Positions 56,445 through 64,000 of a stretch of 64,000 nucleotides of DNA are shown here, piece by piece; positions within the stretch are counted from its first letter, which is position 1; each line of letters opens with the position of its first letter. A model generated the notes under the pieces. It did no database searches, was not told the origin of the DNA, and was given only the letters and a program-made list of their open reading frames with translations. The stretch lies in the NCBI RefSeq assembly GCF_030123365.1, contig NZ_CP126107.1:2899501-2963500 (forward strand). Reading direction: 5' to 3'. The translations under genes were made by a program, and so were the position numbers. The DNA is from Neobacillus sp. SuZ13. GTDB lineage: Bacteria; Bacillota; Bacilli; Bacillales; Cytobacillaceae.

Positions 56445-57860
56445 ATGAAAAATCATAATCTAACCGATTTAAGAAATGAAACCAAAGAATCTATTGCCAG
56501 TGCAATCGAATGGTTAAAGGAATATTTAACATTCCCGACTATTTCAGCACAAAATTCAGCTATTCCGGAAACGGTCCGTTTTGTTGTGAAAATGATTGAA
56601 GAGGCAAAAGGGGGAGCCGAGATCCTTGATGATTTAGGCGGCAACCCCGTCATTTATGGTTTTTTTCCAGCAGGAAGGAATGGTGATTCGACGAAAACTT
56701 TACTCTTTTATAACCACTATGATGTGCAGCCACCCGAACCACTTGATGAATGGATCTCTGAACCCTTTCAGCCTGCGATTAGGGAGGGGAAATTATTCGC
56801 TAGAGGGGTTGCCGATAATAAAGGAGATTTGATTGCTAGATTAACAGCGATTAAGGTATTACAAAAGACGCAGGGAGGATTGCCCTGCAACATCAAGTTT
56901 TTAATTGAAGGTGAAGAGGAAATTGGCTCGCCGAATCTAACACCTTACCTTGAAAAATATCGTGATCTCTTCAAAGCTGATGCCTGTATTTGGGAATTTG
57001 GTGGAAAGGATGAACAAGACAGAATCAGCATGGTGGCCGGCATAAAGGGGATGGCTTACTTAGAGCTGACTTGTGCTGGTGCAGATATTGATATGCATTC
57101 TTCTGTCGGAGCGTATGTAGATAATGCGGCATGGAGATTAGTCCAGGCACTTGCTTCTATGAAAAATCAGCAAAATGAAATTTTAGTAGAAGGTTTCTTT
57201 GACGGCATAGAAGAGCCTTCCGAAGCAGTAAAACAGGCTGTCAGTGCCCTGCCGTTCAATGAAGAGGCTATTTCGACCCTATACGGATTAAAAAGGCCGC
57301 TTATTACAGCAGCAAAAGGACAAGACCCAAGGGACGCAATGGTCTTGCATCCTACCATGACCATTTGTGGATTAATAAGTGGATATACTGGAGAAGGGGC
57401 GAAAACCGTTCTGCCTAAAGTAGCCAAGGCGAAAGTGGATTGTCGTTTGGTACCTGGCCAAGATCCAGACCATATATGTAGCTGTATTCAAAACCATTTA
57501 GAAAAACACGGATTTAATGATATCGAGGTTTCCCTTGTAAATGGGCAGAAGGCCTACCGGTCTGACTTTAGTCATCCATTTATTTCCCATGTCATGGAAA
57601 CGGCCACAAAAGTGTACCAAAAGGAAGGGATTTTAGCCCCTAACTCCGCTGGCACTGGTCCGATGTTTGAATTCGGTAAACAGCTTCAGCTGCCAATCGT
57701 TAGCACAGGGGTAGGGTGGGTCGGATCAAAGGCACATGCACCTAATGAATCTATCAGACTACAGGATTTTGAAAACGGGATCGTCCATATGGCATATATG
57801 CTTCTAGGCTTCCCTGAGTCGTTAAACGCTTCACAGGAGAAACTAGAAGGTATAAAATAA
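56445..57860 (+). CDS. M20-family dipeptidase (carnosinase-like)
   Basis: A 471-residue di-zinc peptidase. Metal ligands appear in LFYNHYDVQPPEPLDEW, GVADNKGDLIARL and the catalytic Glu-Glu pair of LIEGEEEIGSPN. The dimerisation region has DIDMHSSVGAYVDNAAWR and the last metal ligand His lies in KAHAPNESIR. It resembles CNDP-type dipeptidases. It follows the AbgB-like gene by 53 bases with GAAAGGAG, so both are probably one transcript ending at the terminator near 57900. Confidence 0.87.
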   Translation: MKNHNLTDLRNETKESIASAIEWLKEYLTFPTISAQNSAIPETVRFVVKMIEEAKGGAEILDDLGGNPVIYGFFPAGRNGDSTKTLLFYNHYDVQPPEPLDEWISEPFQPAIREGKLFARGVADNKGDLIARLTAIKVLQKTQGGLPCNIKFLIEGEEEIGSPNLTPYLEKYRDLFKADACIWEFGGKDEQDRISMVAGIKGMAYLELTCAGADIDMHSSVGAYVDNAAWRLVQALASMKNQQNEILVEGFFDGIEEPSEAVKQAVSALPFNEEAISTLYGLKRPLITAAKGQDPRDAMVLHPTMTICGLISGYTGEGAKTVLPKVAKAKVDCRLVPGQDPDHICSCIQNHLEKHGFNDIEVSLVNGQKAYRSDFSHPFISHVMETATKVYQKEGILAPNSAGTGPMFEFGKQLQLPIVSTGVGWVGSKAHAPNESIRLQDFENGIVHMAYMLLGFPESLNASQEKLEGIK

Positions 57861-57875
57861 TCCTGTTTCACAAAG

Positions 57876-57915
57876 AAAGCAATGATCTCGATTGAGAGAA
57901 CATTGCTTTTTTGTT
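57876..57915 (+). terminator. Rho-independent terminator
   Basis: AAAGCAATG (57876-57884) pairs perfectly with CATTGCTTT (57901-57909), followed by a T run. It separates the first two M20 genes from the third. Confidence 0.82.
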
Positions 57916-58037
57916 TTGTGGAAGAAAATCTAACACAGAATTTTCCAGTTAGATAGAAACCGTTTACTTTATGAAAAGGAAGGGAAAGAAAGCGCTTAAT
58001 TTATAATTATAATATTCTAAATTGTCAGAATAGTAGA

Positions 58038-58066
58038 TTGACGCTTGGAAGATTCTTCATTATACT
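58038..58066 (+). promoter_or_regulatory. Sigma-A promoter of the M20-opp operon
   Basis: TTGACG at 58038-58043 and TATACT at 58061-58066 with a 17-base spacer. Expected start near 58073, about 75 bases before the third M20 gene. Confidence 0.72.
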
Positions 58067-58148
58067 CAGTGACATAAGGGCTACATGTTATATTAAATAA
58101 CATCAAATGTAATCTAGTACCATCAAAAATAGTAACGGAGGGATTTTT

Positions 58149-59357
58149 GTGATGAAGGATTGGCATTTTCAATTGGAAGAAATGTACGAGCAGATGGTAG
58201 TGTGGAGACGGCACATGCATGAAAATCCGGAACTGTCATTCCACGAAGTAGACACACCTAAAATGATTGCAGAAATCTTATCTGACTTTGGAATTGAAGT
58301 AAGAACTAGTGTTGGCGGAAGAGGGGTAGTGGGGTTGATAAGGGGGGCTAAGCCGGGGAAGACCATTGCCCTTAGAGCAGATTTTGATGCCCTTCCTATT
58401 CAGGATGAAAAGGAAGTTCCTTATAAATCTAAAGTACCTGGTGTCATGCATGCCTGCGGTCATGATGGCCATACCGCGACGTTATTAGGGGTTGCAAAGG
58501 TGTTAAGCGAGAATCGCCACCAGTTATCCGGAAACGTCGTGCTTCTTCACCAGCATGCGGAAGAATTAGCACCGGGTGGAGCCATCGCGATGATCGAGGA
58601 TGGTTGTTTAGATGGAGTGGATGTGGTGTTTGGAACACATTTAGCATCCGGTGCTCCACTCGGTACTTATTTAGTGAAAAGCGGTTATACAATGGCTGCA
58701 GCAGATGCCTTTAAAATCAAGATTCAGGGTAAGGGAGGACATGGATCCTCACCGCATGAAACCATTGATGCCATCGCAATCGGCGCACAAATGATCAACC
58801 AGCTCCAATACATCGTAAGCAGACGCGTGAATCCACAACATTCCGCCGTTGTATCAGTCGGTTCCTTCCATGCAGGAAATGCATCGAATGTCATCGCTGA
58901 TTCAGCCGAATTAACCGGAACAATCCGATCATTTGACAAAGACGTAAGAGTTCAAATCGAAGAAGAGTTCAGAACGATGGTGAGTGGCGTATGTTCCGCA
59001 TTCCATGCTGAATATGAAATTGAATATAACAACGGTTATCCGGCTCTGTATAATCATGAGCGTGAAACTGAAGTCTTTAAGGATATCGTGAAAAATACCT
59101 TAGATGAAGGCATGCTTGTAGACATGACCCCAATCATGGGAGCTGAAGATTTTTCTTACTATTTGCAGGAAAAACCAGGGATGTTCTTTCATACGGGTGC
59201 CCGGAATGAAGAAATAGGAGCCTCCTACCCACATCATCATCCAAAGTTTGATTTTGATGAAAAAGCGATGATATATGCTGGGAAAGCACTATTAAGCATT
59301 GTTCATCAATATACGGTAGAGAACGTGGAACAGATTCTTGAGGAACCTGCTTATTAA
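58149..59357 (+). CDS. M20D amidohydrolase (N-acyl-amino acid/hippurate hydrolase type)
   Basis: A 402-residue amidohydrolase with the M20D pattern: LRADFDALPIQDE, HACGHDGHTATLLG with the metal cysteine and histidines, and HQHAEELAPGGAIAMI with the catalytic Glu pair region. The dimer domain is marked by GKGGHGSSPHETIDAI. GTG 58149 or ATG 58152 follows GGAGGG; spacing is acceptable for both. It begins the transcription unit that continues into oppDFBCA, so its substrate is probably what the transporter brings in. Confidence 0.88.
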   Translation: MMKDWHFQLEEMYEQMVVWRRHMHENPELSFHEVDTPKMIAEILSDFGIEVRTSVGGRGVVGLIRGAKPGKTIALRADFDALPIQDEKEVPYKSKVPGVMHACGHDGHTATLLGVAKVLSENRHQLSGNVVLLHQHAEELAPGGAIAMIEDGCLDGVDVVFGTHLASGAPLGTYLVKSGYTMAAADAFKIKIQGKGGHGSSPHETIDAIAIGAQMINQLQYIVSRRVNPQHSAVVSVGSFHAGNASNVIADSAELTGTIRSFDKDVRVQIEEEFRTMVSGVCSAFHAEYEIEYNNGYPALYNHERETEVFKDIVKNTLDEGMLVDMTPIMGAEDFSYYLQEKPGMFFHTGARNEEIGASYPHHHPKFDFDEKAMIYAGKALLSIVHQYTVENVEQILEEPAY

Positions 59358-59417
59358 AACCAAGTTAGAAGAAGTTGAAGAATTTACCTGATTTTAAGCA
59401 GAGCAAGGGGTGAGAAG

Positions 59418-60440
59418 ATGTCTAACAAAATAATCGAAGTAGAAAATCTACAAACCGCTTTCATGGCTGACAAAGGCGAATTGATTTCGGTTGATGAGGT
59501 TACTTTCGATCTGGAGCCGGGAGAAACGATTGGGATTGTAGGTGAGTCTGGCTGTGGGAAAAGTGTAACATCCTTGTCGATTATGAGATTGCTAGGGAAA
59601 AATGGTTACATAAAAAGTGGTTCGGTCAAGATGAATGGAAAAGAATTAAATAAGTTCACAGAAGCCGAAATGAGACAGGTTCGCGGGAATCAGATCTCGA
59701 TGATCTTTCAGGAACCGATGACATCCCTGAACCCTGTTTATACCATTGGTAACCAGATGATTGAAGGGATCAAGCTTCACTTAAAAATGAGTACGAAGGA
59801 TGCTTCAGCATATGCCATTGATATGCTGAAGCAAGTAAAAATCCCGCGGGCTGAAGAAATGATGAATGAATACCCACACGCATTATCCGGGGGAATGAGA
59901 CAAAGGGTTATGATTGCGATGGCCCTGTCTTGTAAACCTAAGCTGCTCATTGCTGATGAGCCGACGACAGCCCTTGATGTGACCATCCAAGCACAAATTT
60001 TAGAATTGATGAAAGAACTGAGAGAAGAATCCGATACCGCGATTATGTTAATCACCCATGATCTCGGCGTGATCGCTGAGATGGCAGATAAAGTCCTTGT
60101 GATGTACGCAGGGCAAGTGGTGGAAGAAGCGGATGTGTTTACCTTATTTGATGAACCGAAGCATCCTTACACAAAAGGATTAATGAAGTCGATTCCTCAC
60201 CTTGAATATGAAGAGCATAAACGGCTTTATTCCATTCCAGGGATGGTACCAACCTTACAGCATATGCCAAAGGGGTGCAGGTTCCACACGAGGTGCCCAT
60301 ATGCTACAGAGAAATGCCTGCAGGAAAAGCCTCCTCTTTCTTCTATTAATAAGGAAAAAGTTCATAAAGTTAGATGCTGGTTAGTGGAAGAAGAAGCGAA
60401 TCTGACCAAAACGAAATCGATCGAGGAGGTCCATGTATGA
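59418..60440 (+). CDS. oppD: Oligopeptide ABC transporter ATPase OppD
   Basis: A 340-residue Opp/Dpp ATPase with Walker A GESGCGKSV, signature LSGGMRQRVMIA, Walker B LLIADEPTTALDVT, and the C-terminal oligopeptide domain with the cysteine cluster GCRFHTRCPYATEKC that binds an iron-sulfur cluster in some relatives. It overlaps oppF by 4 bases. Confidence 0.93.
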   Translation: MSNKIIEVENLQTAFMADKGELISVDEVTFDLEPGETIGIVGESGCGKSVTSLSIMRLLGKNGYIKSGSVKMNGKELNKFTEAEMRQVRGNQISMIFQEPMTSLNPVYTIGNQMIEGIKLHLKMSTKDASAYAIDMLKQVKIPRAEEMMNEYPHALSGGMRQRVMIAMALSCKPKLLIADEPTTALDVTIQAQILELMKELREESDTAIMLITHDLGVIAEMADKVLVMYAGQVVEEADVFTLFDEPKHPYTKGLMKSIPHLEYEEHKRLYSIPGMVPTLQHMPKGCRFHTRCPYATEKCLQEKPPLSSINKEKVHKVRCWLVEEEANLTKTKSIEEVHV

Positions 60441-61453
60441 GTATTTCAACGGTTGAGGCGAACCAGGATCATATAAAAACACTGCCTGATGTACCCTTGT
60501 TAGAGGTTCATAATCTTAAAAAATATTACCCTATTAAAAAAGGGATTATTCCCCGGACAGTCGGGCATGTAAAAGCGGTCGATGGTTTGAATTTCCGCCT
60601 CTATCCAGGAGAAACGCTTTCGCTTGTAGGAGAATCCGGTTGCGGTAAATCGACCACGGGCCGGGCCATTGTCAAACTCGACCCTCCTACTGAAGGGAAA
60701 GTCATTTTAGAGGGCATGGATTTATCCGATATCAGTGGATTGAACTTGAGAAAAACCCGTACGAAAATGCAAATGATCTTTCAAGATCCCTATTCATCCT
60801 TAAATCCAAGAAAGCGGATTGGAGATCTTCTTTCAGAACCACTGCTCGCCCATAAACTGGCAGATAAAGAGGCGGTGGACCGAAAAGTAAATGAAATGCT
60901 TGAAATCGTAGGATTAACAAAGCTGCATCGAAGCCGTTATCCTCATGAATTTTCCGGTGGTCAAAGGCAACGAATTGGCATTGCCAGAGCGCTTATGTTA
61001 AATCCGAAGTTGATCATTTGTGATGAACCTGTTTCTGCCTTAGACGTGTCCATACAGGCTCAAGTTTTGAATCTACTGAAGGATTTACAAAAAGAGTTTC
61101 AGCTTACCTATCTGTTCATTGCTCACGGTTTAGGTGCGGTCAAATATATTAGTGATCGGATCGCCGTCATGTATTTAGGGAAAATTGTTGAACTTGGGAT
61201 AACAGAAGATATTTTTAAGAAGCCAAAACATCCCTATACACAAGGTTTACTAAGTACCTACCCCATTCCCAATCCGCATCTGCGCAACAGGGAACGAATC
61301 TTAGTGGAAGGGGATGTTCCAAGTCCGGCCAACCCTCCTAAAGGGTGCAGTTTTCATACAAGATGTCCAATTGCTCAAGATATTTGCCGTGTGCAAACCC
61401 CGGAATTAACCGGTCTTCATCATCAAACCGCTTGTCACTTTCCATTAATGTAA
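60437..61453 (+). CDS. oppF: Oligopeptide ABC transporter ATPase OppF
   Basis: The second ATPase of the transporter, 338 residues from ATG 60437 after GAGGAGG. It shows LKKYYPIKKGIIPRTVGHVKAV typical of OppF, Walker A GESGCGKST, signature FSGGQRQRIGIA, Walker B IICDEPVSALD, and GCSFHTRCP near the end. The switch histidine lies in FIAHGLGAVKY, where the usual Asp after His is Gly. This residue lies in the D/H-switch region (usual IAHDL); the effect on activity is unknown. Confidence 0.92.
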   Translation: MSISTVEANQDHIKTLPDVPLLEVHNLKKYYPIKKGIIPRTVGHVKAVDGLNFRLYPGETLSLVGESGCGKSTTGRAIVKLDPPTEGKVILEGMDLSDISGLNLRKTRTKMQMIFQDPYSSLNPRKRIGDLLSEPLLAHKLADKEAVDRKVNEMLEIVGLTKLHRSRYPHEFSGGQRQRIGIARALMLNPKLIICDEPVSALDVSIQAQVLNLLKDLQKEFQLTYLFIAHGLGAVKYISDRIAVMYLGKIVELGITEDIFKKPKHPYTQGLLSTYPIPNPHLRNRERILVEGDVPSPANPPKGCSFHTRCPIAQDICRVQTPELTGLHHQTACHFPLM

Positions 61454-61468
61454 ACGAGGAGGGATCCT

Positions 61469-62419
61469 ATGGTTCCGTATATTATTCGAAGAATTCTGAT
61501 CGCTATCCCTGTCTTGTTTGGTGTAACGATCTTTAACTTTTTAATTATTAATCTGGCACCTGGTAATCCAGTCGACATGTATGTAAGTCCAGATGTAACG
61601 GCGGCAGATATAGAGATTAAGAAAGAAGCTCTTGGTTTAAATGATCCAATCTATATTCAATACTGGCATTGGTTAGGGAATTTGCTTAAAGGTGATTTTG
61701 GTTTCTCTTACTCCACTTATGAACCCGTTACGAATATGATTTTCGAACGATTGGGTCCAACCCTTATCCTGATGGGATCTGCCTTAATCATTGCTTATCT
61801 TATTGCTATTCCAATCGGAATTTTAAGTGCAACAAAACAATATTCATGGATCGATTACTTGACGACTACTTTTTCTTTTCTTGGCGTATCGATTCCACAC
61901 TTCTTTATGGGTTTAGGGGCGATTTATGTCTTTGCCATAATGTCTCAGATTTTACCGACTGGCGGTATGAATACACTTGGCGGTACTGGGGGATTTTCGG
62001 ATACGTTATCGCATTTGATGATGCCTGCTACCGTCCTGGGGACAGGAATCGCTGGAAGTATGGTCCGCTATGTAAGGTCTAGCATGATTGAAGTACTAGG
62101 ACAGGATTATTTACGGACGGCAAGAGCGAAAGGCTTAGGTGAATTTATTGTTACGAATAAACATGCGCTGAGAAATGCACTCATCCCGATTATAACGATC
62201 ATTGGTTTGGATATCCCTCTGTTAATCGGAGGAGCTGTGGTCACAGAACAAATATTTCAATGGCCTGGACTTGGACAATTAACCATCCAATCGATCGGTT
62301 CACGCGATTATTCGGTGTTAATGGCCATTAACCTTTTGGCTGCTTTCATGGTTCTTTTCTCAAATCTGCTAACCGATATCCTTTATTCCGTTGCGGATCC
62401 AAGGATTAAGTACAACTAA
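61469..62419 (+). CDS. oppB: Oligopeptide ABC transporter permease OppB
   Basis: A 316-residue, six-helix permease of the OppB/DppB type: IIRRILIAIPVLFGVTIFNF in TM1, NPVDMYV, and the coupling motif YLRTARAKGLGEFIVTNKHALRNALIP. The start lies behind GAGGAGGG, 15 bases after oppF, and oppC follows 22 bases after the stop. Confidence 0.93.
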   Translation: MVPYIIRRILIAIPVLFGVTIFNFLIINLAPGNPVDMYVSPDVTAADIEIKKEALGLNDPIYIQYWHWLGNLLKGDFGFSYSTYEPVTNMIFERLGPTLILMGSALIIAYLIAIPIGILSATKQYSWIDYLTTTFSFLGVSIPHFFMGLGAIYVFAIMSQILPTGGMNTLGGTGGFSDTLSHLMMPATVLGTGIAGSMVRYVRSSMIEVLGQDYLRTARAKGLGEFIVTNKHALRNALIPIITIIGLDIPLLIGGAVVTEQIFQWPGLGQLTIQSIGSRDYSVLMAINLLAAFMVLFSNLLTDILYSVADPRIKYN

Positions 62420-62441
62420 TTTTCGAAAGGAGGAGGTTAAG

Positions 62442-63365
62442 GTGTCACTAGCAACTAAAATGGCAGGAATTCCGGTAGTCAATGATCCGAATCTCGACGT
62501 AAAACAAGAGCTGGGAAAAGAGGAAAGCTACTTAAAAGTCATTAGAAAAAAGTTTTTCAAACATAAACTAGCTGTTTTTGGACTAATTGTTTTCAGTTTA
62601 ATCGTTCTAATGGCGTTATTCGCTCCTCTTTTGGCACCTCAGAGTCCTTATTCTGTTAACGGCGACTTTGCAGATCAGCCTTCAGCCGAACATTTATTGG
62701 GGACAGACCAAGTGGGGCGGGATTTGTTAAGTAGATTGATTTATGCATCTAGGGTCTCCTTGGCTGTGGGTATCGGAGCGGTTGCTATTTATGTCGTAAT
62801 CGGTACGCTCCTCGGCGCTGTTGCTGGATATTTTGGAAAATGGGTGGATATGGTAATTATGCGTCTAACGGATGTGTTTATGTCCTTTCCATATCTTATG
62901 GTTATCCTTGTCCTTGTCAGTATCATGGGACCAAGTCTCCTGAATATTATTCTTGTCATCGGATTATTGGGCTGGCCGTCGGTTGCACGTATTGTTCGAG
63001 GGAGCGTCCTGATGATTAAAGAGATGGATTACGTGAAAGCGGGGGTTGCCTTAGGATTACCGTCCTGGAAGATACTCTTTCAACATATATTACCTAACTG
63101 TTTAGCACCGATTTTAGTCAATGCAACTTTTGGAATCGCCTCTTCGATTATTTTAGAAGCCTCCTTAAGTTTCCTAGGAATGGGAGTACAGCCGCCAACG
63201 GCCAGCTGGGGAAATATGTTGAATGAAGCCCAGTCGTTAACCGTATTAGCCACGCAGCCTTGGTTATGGTTACCTCCTGGTTTGATGATTCTGTTAGCTG
63301 TTTTATCTATTAACTTTATGGGTGACGGGTTGCGCGATGCCATGGATCCAAAAAATTTAAAATAA
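62442..63365 (+). CDS. oppC: Oligopeptide ABC transporter permease OppC
   Basis: A 307-residue permease with the OppC N-terminal domain, TM1 FKHKLAVFGLIVFSLIVLMALFAP (broken here into its visible parts), LLGTDQVGRDLLSRLIYASR, and the coupling motif YVKAGVALGLPSWKILFQHILPN. GTG 62442 is chosen because it follows AAAGGAGGAGG; earlier in-frame codons overlap oppB. Confidence 0.93.
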   Translation: MSLATKMAGIPVVNDPNLDVKQELGKEESYLKVIRKKFFKHKLAVFGLIVFSLIVLMALFAPLLAPQSPYSVNGDFADQPSAEHLLGTDQVGRDLLSRLIYASRVSLAVGIGAVAIYVVIGTLLGAVAGYFGKWVDMVIMRLTDVFMSFPYLMVILVLVSIMGPSLLNIILVIGLLGWPSVARIVRGSVLMIKEMDYVKAGVALGLPSWKILFQHILPNCLAPILVNATFGIASSIILEASLSFLGMGVQPPTASWGNMLNEAQSLTVLATQPWLWLPPGLMILLAVLSINFMGDGLRDAMDPKNLK

Positions 63366-63398
63366 TCATTTAAAAAAAGAGTTTAATAGGGGGACATT

Positions 63399-64000
63399 AT
63401 GGGTTATCTAAAGAGAACAGTAAGTTTATCCGCTATCGTCTTATCATTGGCTTTAACAGCATGCTCAGGGCAAAGCAAGACTTCTTCGACTGCTTCAAAT
63501 GGTCAAGCATCAGGTAGCAAAACCATGTATCTGGGAATGGTTAATCCGCCGATTAATTTCAGCACGATTAATTCCTCGGACATCGCTTCCGGATTTATTG
63601 AAAAGTTTATGTTTGATTCCTTCTTAGAAATGACAGGTCCGCAACAGTTTGTCCCAAAATTGGCGGATTCCTTTGAAACGACCGATAATCAAACCTTTAC
63701 AATCAAGTTGAATAAGAATGCGAAGTGGTCGGATGGAAAACCTGTAACAGCGGAGGATGCCGCTTTTACCTTTAACTTAATTGCAAACCCAAAGGTTGAA
63801 ACCACTGTCGGCACCTATATCTCAGTTTTTGATGGTCTTGATGAAACAGGCAAGTTAAAAGAGGGACAAACTCAAATTCCTTCGGTAAAGGTTATCGATC
63901 AACAAACAGTTGAATTTAAAACGAAAACACCTGTTGATCCGAATATGGTTAAGGAACAACTGGGCTCCAAATTAATGATTCTGCCAAAACATGTTTTAGA
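63399..64000 (+). CDS. oppA: Oligopeptide-binding lipoprotein OppA (3' end outside window)
   Basis: The frame from ATG 63399 runs off the window. A lipoprotein signal ends in LALTACSG (Cys22). The SBP_bac_5 fold follows with LADSFETTDNQTFTIKLNKN and KWSDGKPVTAEDAAFTFNL. It is the extracellular receptor of the transporter. Its substrate is not predictable from the 200 residues seen, but the upstream amidohydrolases point to N-acylated or short peptides. Confidence 0.93.
   Translation, partial: MGYLKRTVSLSAIVLSLALTACSGQSKTSSTASNGQASGSKTMYLGMVNPPINFSTINSSDIASGFIEKFMFDSFLEMTGPQQFVPKLADSFETTDNQTFTIKLNKNAKWSDGKPVTAEDAAFTFNLIANPKVETTVGTYISVFDGLDETGKLKEGQTQIPSVKVIDQQTVEFKTKTPVDPNMVKEQLGSKLMILPKHVL

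Overview
This window comes from a low-GC, endospore-forming Bacillaceae chromosome, probably Bacillus, Neobacillus or a close relative. The reasons are strong AGGAGG-type ribosome-binding sites, TTGACA/TATAAT promoters, many rho-independent terminators, a GerA-type germinant receptor operon, a RibT homologue, YugP/YitT-type proteins and a PgcA-type phosphosugar mutase. No rRNA, tRNA, CRISPR array or intact transposase was recognised.

Region 1 (1-18.6 kb) is an ethanolamine-utilisation metabolosome with part of its cofactor supply. cobQ (cut by the window edge), cobT and pduX serve late cobamide assembly. A DoxX-like protein and a metallo-beta-lactamase-fold protein follow. A sigma-A promoter then precedes the EutW sensor kinase and EutV ANTAR regulator. 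Next, all on the + strand, come eutS, eutP, eutA, eutB, eutC, eutL, eutE, eutM, pduL, eutN, another BMC shell gene, a malate dehydrogenase and an APC-type ethanolamine permease. Two leader hairpins (before eutS and before eutA) overlap rho-independent terminators and carry the A1/G4 hexaloop expected of EutV-controlled antitermination. Apparent encapsulation helices sit on EutC (N-terminus), PduL (N-terminus) and EutE (two at the C-terminus). eutG, eutH, eutD, eutT and a free-standing eutQ are absent; PduL, the permease, and possibly the malate dehydrogenase and a EutQ-like tail on PduL may stand in for some of them.

Region 2 (18.6-24.1 kb) is a TPP-riboswitch operon for a thiamine-precursor ABC transporter (thiY, a thiamine-binding protein, thiX, thiZ) ending in a TatD-family hydrolase. 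A lone SAM-dependent methyltransferase follows.

Region 3 (24.1-35.2 kb) mixes working and decayed genes. It holds a germinant receptor operon with a collapsed A subunit and a frameshifted C subunit, a frameshifted lysozyme-like gene, a MerR/YugP/CNNM-transporter cluster, a short CDF transporter, a short YitT protein, a stand-alone RibT-like acetyltransferase, a large secreted SLT/SH3/Ig-like protein, and a dead EVE-HNH endonuclease. Two intergenic elements share a GGGTCWGACCC core.

Region 4 (35.4-53.2 kb) is a surface-polysaccharide and glycosylation locus. pgcA, manC and rfbA are intact, whereas fcl, gmd, a UDP-glucuronate-decarboxylase-like gene, an epimerase and several glycosyltransferases are pseudogenes. 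In the middle lies a 412-residue protein with an unrecognised 147-residue head, a stalk of 91 nearly perfect Glu-Thr dipeptides and a Lys-Pro-rich octapeptide tail. It is followed by a P-loop kinase, a ROK sugar kinase and four apparently intact glycosyltransferases, one fused to a lectin-like domain. I read this as a candidate glycoprotein surface (possibly spore-surface) system; that is inference.

Region 5 (53.2-64 kb) starts with a degenerate stretch containing a LysR remnant and a repeat. It continues with three M20-family amidohydrolase/peptidase genes and an oppDFBCA peptide transporter; oppA runs off the end. The layout suggests uptake followed by intracellular hydrolysis of an N-acyl amino acid or small peptide.
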